A stretch of 64,000 nucleotides of DNA from an uncultured Fibrobacter sp. (GCF_947166265.1 NZ_CAMVDO010000002.1:186001-250000); one strand, 5' to 3'. Positions 35,295 to 44,269 are shown, counted from the first letter of the stretch. Made by a program: numbers and translations. Notes: generated by a model not told the origin, from the sequence alone.

Positions 35295-35942
35295 TCAGTC
35301 CCTAAATTTCACTTCGAACGGTTGTTCCATTCCGCAAAAGGGCACCGCCTTGCCCGCCTTTTCGGCCGGAGTAAACGTCATGCGAGAAAGGGCTTCTCGA
35401 CCCGCCTGCGCAAGGCCAGAACCTGCAGGAGATTCTTCAAGCACCTTGATGTCGTAGGCCTTACCGCTTACGTCCACGCAAAAGCTCAGGCGGAGCGTCG
35501 CATCGATTTCGCTATCGCGAATCTTGGGAGGTACCTGGAAATTCGCCATGCTACGGCTTTCGGGTTTCTTGTCGACATCGCCCTTTTCCGTCGAAAGAGC
35601 ACCGCCACGGAAATCGGCCACCAGGTCGCGGCTTACGGCAGCGCCGCCGTTACCCGAAGCGGCACCCAAATTCATCGCAAAACGCGGGCCCGCCTTGGGT
35701 GAACGGGAATTTGACTTCATGCGATTGGGCTTGCGGGCAGGCTTTTTCTTTTCGACCTTTTTCTCGACTTCGTCCACCTTCTTGATCGCGACTTCGGTCT
35801 TGGTGTATTTCTTTTCATGGAACACCTTGCCCGTCAGGAACAAGTTCGCCATCGTCACCGAGAACACGAGAAGCATACTTGCGAGAACCGCTGCAAGCAA
35901 AATGCTAAAACGCTTCACTAATTTCTTCAAAAACTTCAACAT
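35295..35942 (-). CDS. tonB: TonB-like energy transducer
   Basis: 215 aa. One N-terminal membrane helix (ILLAAVLASMLLVFSVTMAN), a Lys/Glu/Pro periplasmic stretch (VEKKVEKKKPARKPNRMK), then a C-terminal TonB/AgmX-type domain: IDATLRLSFCVDVSGKAYDIKVLEESPAGSGLAQAGREALSRMTFTPA. It would pass proton-motive energy from ExbB/ExbD to outer-membrane receptors. A Gly/Ala segment MNLGAASGNGGAA and ADFRGG lie in the middle. Fourth envelope gene after exbD, with a 200-bp gap full of repeats. Confidence 0.82.
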   Translation of the reverse strand: MLKFLKKLVKRFSILLAAVLASMLLVFSVTMANLFLTGKVFHEKKYTKTEVAIKKVDEVEKKVEKKKPARKPNRMKSNSRSPKAGPRFAMNLGAASGNGGAAVSRDLVADFRGGALSTEKGDVDKKPESRSMANFQVPPKIRDSEIDATLRLSFCVDVSGKAYDIKVLEESPAGSGLAQAGREALSRMTFTPAEKAGKAVPFCGMEQPFEVKFRD

Positions 35943-35944
35943 TA

Positions 35945-36135
35945 CAAAGCCCTAGATCCTTCGACTTCGCCCGATTCTATCGCTTCGCTCTAGAATGACA
36001 GGCTACGCTCAGGATGACACTTCCATTTTTCATTCTTCATAACTCACGGCCCTTCGGCAGGCTCAGGGACCTTAATAAGGTTAACGAGCTAGCGAAGCTC
36101 TGGATCCCCTAACCACTAATCACTAACCACTGTCT
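35945..36135. repeat. Mosaic intergenic repeats between exbD and tonB
   Basis: Several repeat types are joined: TATCGCTTCGCTCTAGAATG, GGCCCTTCGGCAGGCTCAGG (36048-36067), TTAACGAGCTAGCGAAGCTC and CTAACCACTAATCACTAACC. Relatives stand at 37249, 45716, 47940 and 59464. No gene was found here. Confidence 0.6.
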
Positions 36136-36142
36136 ACTAATT

Positions 36143-36547
36143 CTACTCCGCTTGCGCTGCGATGGAGACCTTTTTTACTCCGGCCAAGTTGCACATGTCA
36201 ATCACCTGCACCAGCACCCCCGTTTCCGCTTCCTTGTCCGCAATCACGACCGCTTCACGGTCCGGGGCCTTCGCAAGCGACTGTTTCAAGATATCCTGCA
36301 GACTCGCCAAATCCACCTGGCGTTCGTTCATGTGAATCGTGCCTTCGCGCGTAATGGCAATCAGCAGGTTTTCCTTTTCGAGCTGGCTTGCAGACTGTGC
36401 CTGCGGCTTAGTCACGTCCACACCCGTTTCGCGCGTGAACGAAGACGTCACCACAAAGAAAATGAGCAAGATGAACACGATATCCATCAGCGGGCCCATT
36501 TCGATGCCCATGTCTTTCTGCTTTTTTCTCGGCAAATTGAATTCCAT
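36143..36547 (-). CDS. exbD: ExbD/TolR biopolymer transport protein
   Basis: 134 aa, usual length. The single N-terminal helix GPLMDIVFILLIFFVVTSSF contains the conserved Asp (LMDIVF) needed for proton flow. The C-terminal periplasmic domain ends ADKEAETGVLVQVIDMCNLAGVKKVSIA, typical of ExbD. Starts 9 bp behind exbB. Works with the ExbB protein encoded upstream to energise TonB. Confidence 0.92.
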   Translation of the reverse strand: MEFNLPRKKQKDMGIEMGPLMDIVFILLIFFVVTSSFTRETGVDVTKPQAQSASQLEKENLLIAITREGTIHMNERQVDLASLQDILKQSLAKAPDREAVVIADKEAETGVLVQVIDMCNLAGVKKVSIAAQAE

Positions 36548-36556
36548 AACTAGCCT

Positions 36557-37234
36557 TCAGCCTTTTTCTACAAAATAATTCTCTATTACAGTCGCGCCGA
36601 GTTCCATCTTCTGGCGCAAAATTTCAACACGTTCATCCAGGCGCTGTTTCAGAAGCGTGAGCGGGAATGCGACAAGCAAACCACTCTGCGTCGAAATCAG
36701 CGCTTCGGAAATGCCATCGGCCATGAGCACCGGGTTCTGGTTTCCATAAAGCGTAATCACTTCAAAGGTCGAGACCATGCCCGTCACGGTTCCAAGGAGC
36801 CCCAGGAGCGGTGCCGCCGAGGCCATCACCGACACAATGTGGTTTCCCTGCTCCATGTAGCGCACCGTTTTCATCATGCGCACTTGCATGTAGTCGCGGA
36901 AACCTTCGGGATTTTCATTCGCCACCTTAATCGCATAGCTCAGCTCGCGGCCCAAAAGTCCGCCACGCTTGCGGAGTCTGCGCAGGGCCTTTTCGACACT
37001 CGGGGGTTCCGCATTCTTTTCATATTCTTCGTTACCGCCGTTCAAGTCAAGGCGCATACGCTTGATGACCCTGTGAATGTCGGCGCGGAAGAAATCACTC
37101 CCGATACGGAACCAGCTCGAAAACAGGAAGTAGAATCCGATAACGCCCGCCAAGAGAATCGGGAGCATGACCACACCGCCCGCCTGGTAGGTGTTCTGCA
37201 AGGACTCCAGGAATATGTAATGCGTGTTGCTCAT
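36557..37234 (-). CDS. exbB: ExbB/TolQ proton-channel subunit
   Basis: 225 aa from the ATG at 37234 (a TTG three codons earlier is possible). Three membrane regions: AGGVVMLPILLAGVIGFYFLF, MASAAPLLGLLGTVTGMVSTF with the ExbB signature, and ISTQSGLLVAFPLTLL. It assembles with ExbD into the proton-driven motor for TonB. A Fibrobacter-type repeat (GAGATTGCTTCGCTACGCTC, 37249-37268) sits directly upstream in place of a clear ribosome-binding site. Confidence 0.9.
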   Translation of the reverse strand: MSNTHYIFLESLQNTYQAGGVVMLPILLAGVIGFYFLFSSWFRIGSDFFRADIHRVIKRMRLDLNGGNEEYEKNAEPPSVEKALRRLRKRGGLLGRELSYAIKVANENPEGFRDYMQVRMMKTVRYMEQGNHIVSVMASAAPLLGLLGTVTGMVSTFEVITLYGNQNPVLMADGISEALISTQSGLLVAFPLTLLKQRLDERVEILRQKMELGATVIENYFVEKG

Positions 37235-37248
37235 AAAATTCAACTAGA

Positions 37249-37323
37249 GATTGCTTCGCTACGCTCGCAATGACATTTAACGTGTCGTTCGCAACGATTT
37301 TTCATATCCGCTCGCAATGACGT
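37249..37323. repeat. Intergenic repeat between the two ExbB-type genes
   Basis: GAGATTGCTTCGCTACGCTC and TCCGCTCGCAATGACGTTTA, related to the repeats at 13463 and 35945. Confidence 0.55.
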
Positions 37324-39006
37324 TTAATCCTTCTTCCCGAAGATTCGGTTCAAAAGCGAGGTGCTCTGCACATACATTTCGCTCGTGACCTTTTCAATCT
37401 TTTCGCTCAAGAGGCCGTGCAAAATCATCACCGGAATGGCAATCACCAAGCCCGTTTCCGTCGTCACCAGGGCTTCGGAAATGCCGCCAGCCAAGACGCG
37501 GGCATCGTTCGTGCCGACTTCGGTAATCACGGTAAACAACGTAATGATACCGGTCACCGTACCGAGCAAGCCAAGCAGCGGGGCAATCGTCCCCATGGCA
37601 GCCAACAGGCCCATGCGGCGTTCCAATTTCGGCTGTTCTCGCAACATTGCCTCTTGCAGCGAACGTTCAGCATCTTCACGCTTGTCGCGGGCGCGGTTCA
37701 GCACGGCAAATAGCACCAGCGAAAGGCTCGTTTCCTTTTTCAGGCAAAGGTTTGCGGCATCTTCGTAACGGGATTCCTTGACAAGCGCATTCAGCTTTTT
37801 GAGGAAGCGGCGACCCAGATGTCCGCGGAAAGAGAGCACCAAGAAGCGTTCCAAGCAAAGGAGCAAGGCAAAGATTGCCACCAGCATGAGCGGGTACATC
37901 ACAATACCGCCCTTCTTGAAGAATTCCTTGAACTGTTCAGTCACCGTGAGTTCCTTGGTGTCGGTAATCGCATTCTTTATCGCCTTGTTCTGGAGCACGT
38001 CCAGCGGAATCACGACTGTCGCAGCACCTTCGGCATTCCCGGCCTGCACCACAGCCTGCTTTACGTTACCGGCCATTTCGGGCGGGAGCGTAGCGTTCCA
38101 TTCGAAAACCTTGCCCTGCAAGGCGCCAGAACGGAGCAACGCCTGCACATCGCCATTATCCTGTGCGACTTCGCCAAGAAACACGGTACCCAGACGCAAG
38201 CGGTTCACCTTCACATCGGGGCGACTCCCCACTTGCGAAACTTCGCGACCGTAAGACTGCGTATACGTCAGTTCGTGGCGAATCAGCAAGTCATCCATAA
38301 AGCCCTGCACGGCGCCGATGGTATTCGGGACCTTCTTGTCCGCTTCGGCGGCAGCCTGCCTAAGCCTAATCAGGCGACCGTTCATACCGACCGGGTAATC
38401 GCCCATGACATCGCCAAGCGTCTTGTCGACAGAAAGCTTCACCTGCGTATTCAAGGCATCGTATGCGGATTCTTCGGACTGAGCCTTTTCTTCGGCTTCT
38501 TCGGTCAGACTCTTACTCGCCGCAACCTCTTCGCTCACGCGGCCCAAATCCGTAGATAGCTTGGAATAGCGGGCGTCGAGTTCGCGCGAGGCCGTCTGGT
38601 GTTCTTCGGTCAGCTGCGACTCGGCATAACGCTTGCGCCAGTGTTCGGCTTCGAGCTTTTCAAGCGAATCGGCCTTCTGCAGACGAATACGGGTAAGCGC
38701 ATCCACTTCGCGCTGCAAGTTACGAACTTCTTCCAGCTGCAGGGAATCCTTGATTCGCGCCTGGTCTTCGGCAGAGGCCTTCTTTTCGCCCGAACCCGAC
38801 CACGGCCACGCAAAAGCAGATGTCACCGAAAGGAAAAAGATTGTTGCAAATAATGCGACTCTGGATCCCGTCAGTCGCGAAGCTCCTTCCAGGATGACAT
38901 TCCCCTTCGACCCTTCGGCCCCTCGACAAGCTCGGGGACCTTGATAAGGGTTGTGAACTTGCCAAAGCACGCTCTCGTCTCTCGTCTCTCGTCTTTCGTC
39001 TAACAT
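37324..39006 (-). CDS. ExbB-like protein of TtpC type with large periplasmic N-domain
   Basis: 560 aa as read from the ATG at 39006, which overlaps the stop of the DUF3450 gene (TAATG). A signal-like helix VALFATIFFLSVTSAFAWPW at about 50-70 is followed by a coiled coil (LEEVRNLQREVDALTRIRLQ..., to about 185), a DUF3450-like region, then a C-terminal ExbB part with MYPLMLVAIFALLLCLERFL and MGTIAPLLGLLGTVTGIITLF. This layout equals TtpC of Vibrio TonB2 systems. Residues about 3-48 are encoded by dispersed repeats (RRETRDES..., GNVILEGASRLTGS) that lie between the coupled ATG and the signal helix, so the true N-terminus is doubtful. Confidence 0.85.
   Translation of the reverse strand: MLDERRETRDESVLWQVHNPYQGPRACRGAEGSKGNVILEGASRLTGSRVALFATIFFLSVTSAFAWPWSGSGEKKASAEDQARIKDSLQLEEVRNLQREVDALTRIRLQKADSLEKLEAEHWRKRYAESQLTEEHQTASRELDARYSKLSTDLGRVSEEVAASKSLTEEAEEKAQSEESAYDALNTQVKLSVDKTLGDVMGDYPVGMNGRLIRLRQAAAEADKKVPNTIGAVQGFMDDLLIRHELTYTQSYGREVSQVGSRPDVKVNRLRLGTVFLGEVAQDNGDVQALLRSGALQGKVFEWNATLPPEMAGNVKQAVVQAGNAEGAATVVIPLDVLQNKAIKNAITDTKELTVTEQFKEFFKKGGIVMYPLMLVAIFALLLCLERFLVLSFRGHLGRRFLKKLNALVKESRYEDAANLCLKKETSLSLVLFAVLNRARDKREDAERSLQEAMLREQPKLERRMGLLAAMGTIAPLLGLLGTVTGIITLFTVITEVGTNDARVLAGGISEALVTTETGLVIAIPVMILHGLLSEKIEKVTSEMYVQSTSLLNRIFGKKD
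38850..39003. repeat. Repeats forming the 5' coding end of the TtpC-like gene
   Basis: GGATCCCGTCAGTCGCGAAG, CCTTCGGCCCCTCGACAAGC and CTCTCGTCTCTCGTCTTTCG follow each other. They keep the frame open between the coupled start codon and the signal helix. Confidence 0.6.
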
Positions 39007-39851
39007 TATCTTTCACCCCCCACCACAGAAAGGCTTACGGGCAGCTTCACGACCTGAGGCGGCTTTTTCGCCTGCTTCACGTCGAGCGCGAGCTTTACCG
39101 CAGCACGTTCTTCCAAATTCAAATCTTCGTTCCATTCGTAGACGATCTTGCCATCTACCATCTTGCGCACGAGCGTTCCGAAAACGGTGCCATTGTCGTC
39201 GCTGTAAACCATCCACTGGTTACCGATGCGTAGAATCGCAGCATTAATGAGTTCGCCGTCTTTACGGGTCAGCGGACTGTTGATAATCGCCACCTCGTCG
39301 CCGAACTTGGTTTCTTCGGCTACAAGCGACTTGAGGCGAGAAAAGGCTTCTTCTTCGCTGGCGTTACCGCTTTCGATATCGCGGGTGAGCGATTTGACGC
39401 GGTCTAGCCTGCTTTCGCGTTCCCAGGGAAGCGTCTGCGCGACTTGCGCCTCTAAACGCTTGCTAATGCCAACGAGTTCCGCACGCAACGCCTTGCGCTT
39501 TGCAGCCACGTTGTCACTCTTGTTTTTTGCACGGGCCTGTTTGTTACGTTCCGTCTGCAAACTAGCGGCCACGTTCCTGATTTTTGCGTTCAGGGTATCG
39601 ATTTCGTTGCGACGGCGTTCCGTATCGGCCTTGTAGCGGGCCTGCAACGTCTTGTAGCGGGAATCATCCGCCTTGAGCATCGAATCGGTCGAGGCAATCT
39701 GGCGGTTCAGTTTCTGAATCTCGGAATTCAGCTTGTCTTTTTCGAGTTTCAGATCGCGAATTTCGGCTTCACGGTCGGCAAACGCAGCCCCCGAAAACAG
39801 GAGCACCACAAGCACAAAAGGCGCAAAGGACGATATTTTCAAATGTTTCAT
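39006..39851 (-). CDS. DUF3450-like periplasmic coiled-coil protein
   Basis: 281 aa from the ATG at 39851 (GGAAAG 3 nt upstream). Signal peptide FAPFVLVVLLFSGAAFADRE; residues 35-170 form a long coiled coil (RDLKLEKDKLNSEIQKLNRQI, ADTERRRNEIDTLNAKIRNVAAS); the C-terminal domain includes GNQWMVYSDDNGTVFGTLVRK. It matches the DUF3450 proteins that head TonB2-type operons next to a TtpC-like ExbB. Stop overlaps the next start. Upstream lies a promoter block shared with the lipoprotein gene at 44258. Confidence 0.8.
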   Translation of the reverse strand: MKHLKISSFAPFVLVVLLFSGAAFADREAEIRDLKLEKDKLNSEIQKLNRQIASTDSMLKADDSRYKTLQARYKADTERRRNEIDTLNAKIRNVAASLQTERNKQARAKNKSDNVAAKRKALRAELVGISKRLEAQVAQTLPWERESRLDRVKSLTRDIESGNASEEEAFSRLKSLVAEETKFGDEVAIINSPLTRKDGELINAAILRIGNQWMVYSDDNGTVFGTLVRKMVDGKIVYEWNEDLNLEERAAVKLALDVKQAKKPPQVVKLPVSLSVVGGER

Positions 39852-39879
39852 AGCTTTCCACAATAAGTTGGACATCGAA

Positions 39880-39922
39880 ATTTACATATTTAAAACACCC
39901 GTTCTCCCACAAAGTGTCACCC
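39880..39922 (-). promoter_or_regulatory. Promoter block shared with 44270-44312
   Basis: Minus strand GGTGACACTTTGTGGGAGAA then CGGGTGTTTTAAATATGTAA. The block at 44270 reads GGTGACACTTTCGCGGAGTT then CGGGTGTTTTAATTATGTAA. The ends are invariant and the middle five or six bases vary, as expected of a promoter or operator. Confidence 0.55.
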
Positions 39923-40007
39923 GAAAGGCCCATTTTTCTCTTTTTTTTAACATTCCTCCCAAAGCACACCTGGAGAACAGTTTATTCCGCGCGACATTAT
40001 TTTAATA

Positions 40008-40035
40008 TTGACATAACATAAAAAATGTCTATATT
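40008..40035 (+). promoter_or_regulatory. Sigma-70 type promoter of the 40063 lipoprotein gene
   Basis: TTGACA (40008-40013), 16 bp, TATATT (40030-40035). GAGG lies ahead of the ATG at 40063. Confidence 0.6.
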
Positions 40036-40062
40036 TATTTTTACAAAAAACAGAGGTGTTTT

Positions 40063-41115
40063 ATGAAAAGTTTGATTTCAAAACGGATCGTTTCGGCCGG
40101 CGCCATCGCCACTCTCGCACTTCTCGCCGCCTGCGGTGACGACTCCAGCAGTTCCGCCACCCCCGACGATCAGAACAGCTCCAGTTCCGAAGAAATTTCC
40201 AGTTCTTCCGCCAAGGAATCCTCTAGCAAGGACAAGAGCAGCTCCAGTGTCGCGAAAAGTTCCGACTCCAAGATCGAAAGCTCTTCCGAAAGCGCCGAAA
40301 GCAAGGAGATGATTTCTTGCTACATGTATATTGTTGACGCAGATGACGCCGACGACATCGAAGAATCCTGCATGGAAACTCCCGTTGACAATCCCAAGGC
40401 CGATTCGTTGAAGATCATGTGCAAAGAGCTTAAAAGTATGTTCACGGAAACCGCTGCCAGCAAGGCTGAACTCGGCAAGGGATGCCCCGCACAAAAGCCC
40501 AAACCGCTCTACTCCTGCAATACGGAAGACTACCTGGGCGACAATAAAAACGTACCGGAAAACGTAACTTACCATTATTACACTTTGGATAGCGACAGGT
40601 CCAAGCTGGTCGTCAAGGGCGACAAGCTCTCCACATGCGAAAACCTCATCGACTTCGAAAATACCGAAGACGAGGAAGAAGAAACGGAAATAGTATCCTG
40701 CTACATCTACTTCACCGATAGCGAAACCAGCGAAGCCGAAGAATTCTGTGTAGAATCCGTCACGAGCGATACCTACGCCGAGTCCATCGAATCCTTGTGC
40801 GACGACGCCAAGGAAGCCCTCAGCGAAGAAGACGATGCCAAGGTCATATTCGGCAAGGGATGCCACGAAATAAAATCGGAACCTCTCTACAGCTGCTTCG
40901 CAGGGGAATACGTTAGCGAAGGTGGCAACGACGAAGAACATGTTCTAGTCTATAACTACTACACCCTCAATAGCGAAAAGGCAAGCTTGGTAGTCGAAGG
41001 CGACAAGGATGCCACCTGCGCAAACCTCCTCGAAAGCGAACTCAGTGACGACGAAGAAGAAGAGGAAGCCTCCCTCCCCGAACAGGACCCCAACGGTTCC
41101 GAAGGTGAAGAATAA
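40063..41115 (+). CDS. Ser-rich lipoprotein with internal duplication
   Basis: 350 aa. Lipoprotein signal ending LALLAACGDDSSSS, then a Ser-rich linker to about residue 85, the style typical of Fibrobacter surface lipoproteins. Two homologous domains follow: ISCYMYIVDADDADD ... YSCNTEDYL ... YHYYTLDSDRSKLVV (about 86-205) and VSCYIYFTDSETSE ... YSCFAGEYV ... YNYYTLNSEKASLVV (about 215-330), each with the same cysteine spacing. The tail is very acidic (DDEEEEEASLPEQD). Function unknown. A terminator follows at 41143. Confidence 0.85.
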   Translation: MKSLISKRIVSAGAIATLALLAACGDDSSSSATPDDQNSSSSEEISSSSAKESSSKDKSSSSVAKSSDSKIESSSESAESKEMISCYMYIVDADDADDIEESCMETPVDNPKADSLKIMCKELKSMFTETAASKAELGKGCPAQKPKPLYSCNTEDYLGDNKNVPENVTYHYYTLDSDRSKLVVKGDKLSTCENLIDFENTEDEEEETEIVSCYIYFTDSETSEAEEFCVESVTSDTYAESIESLCDDAKEALSEEDDAKVIFGKGCHEIKSEPLYSCFAGEYVSEGGNDEEHVLVYNYYTLNSEKASLVVEGDKDATCANLLESELSDDEEEEEASLPEQDPNGSEGEE

Positions 41116-41142
41116 CTTCGGCGAAAAAGCCCTATTACACGG

Positions 41143-41170
41143 AAGGCCCTTAGCGGGGCCTTTTATTATA
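41143..41170 (+). terminator. Rho-independent terminator behind the 40063 lipoprotein gene
   Basis: AAGGCCCTTAGCGGGGCCTT followed by TTATTATA. GC-rich stem of about 6 bp with an immediate T-rich run. Confidence 0.7.
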
Positions 41171-41202
41171 TTTAGGCAGAAGAAAAACTAAGAAGGTAGC
41201 TT

Positions 41203-42396
41203 ATGAATTTCACAAAGAAATCGCAGAACCGGATTCCGAACTCCAGAATGACTTCATCTTGGAAGGGAGCCACCGTAGCCCTGTCACTTGCCATGGCCCT
41301 CGCGGCCTGCAGCAACGACACCCTGGACGTGTCTTCGGCAGTGACTTCAGGAACAAGTTCCAACAAAGAAATCATCACGGAACGCACGGCTCCGGCCTTC
41401 CTGAAAAAAGGGGACAAGATCGCCCTCATTTCGCCCTCTTATACCACACCCGATTCCACCGTCAAGGCAACCGCCGATGTCATCAAGAAATGGGGTTTTA
41501 CCCCCGTCATCGGGAAAAACGTAGACAAGCTTGACGCGGGCAAGTATGCGGGCACCGTCGAGGAACGCGCCGCCGACTTTACCAACGCACTCAAGGATAC
41601 AAGTATCAAGGCCATTCTCTGCAACCGCGGCGGTTATGGCACCATCCAGCTGGTGGACCTCGTCGAACCTAAGCTTATCAAGGAAAATCCCAAGTGGGTC
41701 ATCGGCTACAGCGACATCACGACGCTGCACGCCATGCAGACTGAAGCGGGCGTCATGAGCATTCACGGCACCATGAGCTCAAGCATCGCAAAGACCGGCG
41801 GCAAAGATGAAAACAGTACGCTCCTGCGCGACCTGCTCAAGGGCGAAGTTCCTACATACAAGGTTCCCAAGCATAAGTACAACCAGAACGGAAAAGCCGA
41901 AGGCATTCTCGTAGGCGGCAACATGTCGACCTTCGTCCCGCTTATCGGAACTTCCGACATAGACGTTTTCCAGAACGACGGCATTATCCTCTTCATGGAA
42001 GAAATCGGCGAAAACCTGCGCAACATCGACCGCATGTTCCATTCGATTGAACTGCACGGTGTCATGGAGAACGTGAAGGGCGTTATCCTCGGCGAATTCG
42101 TCGATTCCGGCACCGACCTCGACTACGAAAGCACCGAGGCCATGCTCTCCCAGTACCTCGAGAAATACGACATTCCCGTCATGTGCGGTTTCCCGGCTGG
42201 CCACGACGACGTGAACCTTCCGCTCGTGATGGGCGCAAAGGTCAAAATGAATGTTTCCAGCAAGGGCGCCACGCTCGCCTTCGACATCGACGGGAAAAAG
42301 AAAGAAGTCGAAACAAGCAAGCTAACGTCACAGACAAAGTCTTCCAAGGCGCTTCTCAAGATGCTTTCGGGCAAGACGTTTGCCGTCGAAGAATAA
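41203..42396 (+). CDS. LD-carboxypeptidase, peptidase family S66 (lipoprotein)
   Basis: 397 aa. A lipoprotein signal ends LAMALAACSNDT. The S66 fold is clear: GDKIALISPSYT, AILCNRGGYGTIQLVDLV, the catalytic Ser in WVIGYSDITTLH (near residue 170), HGTMSS, the Glu in ILFMEEIGENLRNIDRMF (near 265) and the His in GFPAGHDDVNLPL (near 335). The family removes the terminal D-residue from murein tetrapeptides, or cleaves microcin C-like compounds (MccF). Attachment to the periplasmic side is unusual, as LdcA is normally cytoplasmic, but such lipoproteins are known in this group. AAGG stands ahead of the ATG. A terminator lies at 42425. Confidence 0.88.
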   Translation: MNFTKKSQNRIPNSRMTSSWKGATVALSLAMALAACSNDTLDVSSAVTSGTSSNKEIITERTAPAFLKKGDKIALISPSYTTPDSTVKATADVIKKWGFTPVIGKNVDKLDAGKYAGTVEERAADFTNALKDTSIKAILCNRGGYGTIQLVDLVEPKLIKENPKWVIGYSDITTLHAMQTEAGVMSIHGTMSSSIAKTGGKDENSTLLRDLLKGEVPTYKVPKHKYNQNGKAEGILVGGNMSTFVPLIGTSDIDVFQNDGIILFMEEIGENLRNIDRMFHSIELHGVMENVKGVILGEFVDSGTDLDYESTEAMLSQYLEKYDIPVMCGFPAGHDDVNLPLVMGAKVKMNVSSKGATLAFDIDGKKKEVETSKLTSQTKSSKALLKMLSGKTFAVEE

Positions 42397-42424
42397 AGCA
42401 GAAACGCAAGCCATAACCGTATAA

Positions 42425-42461
42425 AAAAATCCGCATTGACATCATCGTCATGCGGATTTTT
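42425..42461. terminator. Bidirectional terminator
   Basis: AAAAATCCGCATTGAC, loop, then GTCATGCGGATTTTT. A long stem with A-run before and T-run after can end transcripts from both sides (S66 gene on plus, 42594 gene on minus). Confidence 0.75.
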
Positions 42462-42593
42462 ATTTTAAATCGACAAGAAATTTCGATTAGCGCTTAAATG
42501 GATTTCTGCTAGAAACTTGCCAAGGCAACACCTCGACGTAAATGTAACAAAACATCGTGCAGGTGCAATTTTTCAACAGGCGTTATTTTTCAA

Positions 42594-44258
42594 TTACCGG
42601 CAAGACGCCTCGCCGTCGTCAAGTTCACACCAGTTCGAGCATATCGGATAATAAAACTCGTTTTCAGAGTCCATTCCAACATACGCCGGCTGACTGCAGA
42701 CTTCTTCAATTTCGCGATGGATGATGCTTGACTTCTGTTCTTCCAGATAGTAACGGCTCACCAAGGCAGAACGACATTGAGCATAGCTTTCCAAGTCCCA
42801 GTCACGGTCGGCGCACCATATCCACAGGTATTCCTTGCAGTTGTTCTTTTCGGAGTCTTCCAGACATTCCTTTTCGAGTTCGGAACAGTCCGCGATATGG
42901 TTACTTTCAAAGTTGCTCGCGACACAGTAGCGCTTGAGTCCATCGGCATACGCTTCGGCCTTGTCTTCGGCATTGACCGTATCGGGCAGGAAAAGCGACC
43001 ACTTCGTAGTATCGAGCATCATCGCCGCCTTTACATGCGAAGGATAGCACGCCTTGACGCCCCTGTTGATATAATAGGAAGAATCCCTATAACCTTCGTA
43101 TGCATACGCATTCGCTCCAAGCAAGCCACTGGAACGATAATCACCGGAGAGAAGCGAATTTCCCGCACAGACGGCATCCTCGTAAAGCCTGCAGCCCCTA
43201 GAATCCCAGCTATCCGCAAAATCACCCGACTTGTTTTCGCAATTGTGAATCGCAATATGGTCCAGTGCGACGCCATCACCGACTACATCCAGGAAAAGAG
43301 AGGTTTTCGACGTTCCGAAAAATACGCCCATGCCGTTTTCAATATTCGATTCCGGCACAATTCGCGAATCGCTCACCGACTCTTTCACCTTCCCTTCGTA
43401 ATCTACATACGCGTGGTCGGTTGTATACAAATTCACATAAACCCGACCCAAGGGCAGCATCATGTTCATCAAGTAAAGCGTATCCAAGCTATTGAACCCT
43501 GCAATCCTGCGGTTTTCCGTAAAGCCGAAATTCTGTTCACTTTCAAGCGGGTCATGCATTGCAATTCCCCGATACCCCGCAGAATCCGCTTCGGTCATTC
43601 CACTGAACATTTCGTTGATGGTCGTATTGACAGATTCCTCGTTTTCGATGCCATAATACAGCACCGACACGACACCGCCCACCGTCTTGTCGTAATCAAG
43701 GGCGCATTTCACGAACTCCATATCCATCGGATATTCGAGGAACTTGAAGCGATATTCATTGTACTTGTTGGCTTTATGCCACTCATAGCCGCCATCTTGC
43801 AAAGGGACATTCAGCCCCTTGACTTCCACCGGGTTCGGAATCGTCGCCACGGCCTGGTAGCGGGATTCCACCTTGTGCCCTGCGCTGTCCCATTCGAAAT
43901 AGGCGTCCAGCTTATAGGATTCACCAACAATTCCCGCGTAGCCGCTTTTAGAGAAACAGTTCGCTCCAGAAAGCACAAGGGTCGTATCCACCTCTTCTCG
44001 CCGATAGCTGAAACGCCCCTTCAGCGTGACATGGGCGCTATCGTAAAACGCAAAGCTTTCTGCAGAAGCCTCGTCCAGCTCGTAGACCTTCGAAAAGCAG
44101 ATTTCAGGGTCAGAAAAATCGGACACGTAGCCGTAAGTGTAAATTCCCGTGTAGATTTCGCGTTCCTCGGGGAAATATTCCCACGGGCCGTTAAAGTCAC
44201 AGGCCGAAATCGAAAGGCCAAGGACCGCAAGAAACGAGAATTTAAGCAACTTTTTCAT
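42594..44258 (-). CDS. Hypothetical lipoprotein
   Basis: 554 aa. Signal with lipobox ending LGLSISACDFNGPW. No catalytic motif recognised. Visible parts: many aromatic/acidic strands, cysteines in the second half (CENKSGDF, CRLYEDAVCAG, CADRDWDLESYAQC, PICSNWCELDDGEASC) suggesting disulphides, and repeated Tyr/Asp-rich patches. The ATG at 44258 is preferred over one four codons earlier. It shares its upstream promoter block with the DUF3450/TonB cluster, so it may be expressed with it. Probably outer-membrane attached. Confidence 0.78.
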   Translation of the reverse strand: MKKLLKFSFLAVLGLSISACDFNGPWEYFPEEREIYTGIYTYGYVSDFSDPEICFSKVYELDEASAESFAFYDSAHVTLKGRFSYRREEVDTTLVLSGANCFSKSGYAGIVGESYKLDAYFEWDSAGHKVESRYQAVATIPNPVEVKGLNVPLQDGGYEWHKANKYNEYRFKFLEYPMDMEFVKCALDYDKTVGGVVSVLYYGIENEESVNTTINEMFSGMTEADSAGYRGIAMHDPLESEQNFGFTENRRIAGFNSLDTLYLMNMMLPLGRVYVNLYTTDHAYVDYEGKVKESVSDSRIVPESNIENGMGVFFGTSKTSLFLDVVGDGVALDHIAIHNCENKSGDFADSWDSRGCRLYEDAVCAGNSLLSGDYRSSGLLGANAYAYEGYRDSSYYINRGVKACYPSHVKAAMMLDTTKWSLFLPDTVNAEDKAEAYADGLKRYCVASNFESNHIADCSELEKECLEDSEKNNCKEYLWIWCADRDWDLESYAQCRSALVSRYYLEEQKSSIIHREIEEVCSQPAYVGMDSENEFYYPICSNWCELDDGEASCR

Positions 44259-44269
44259 TTTACCCTGCA

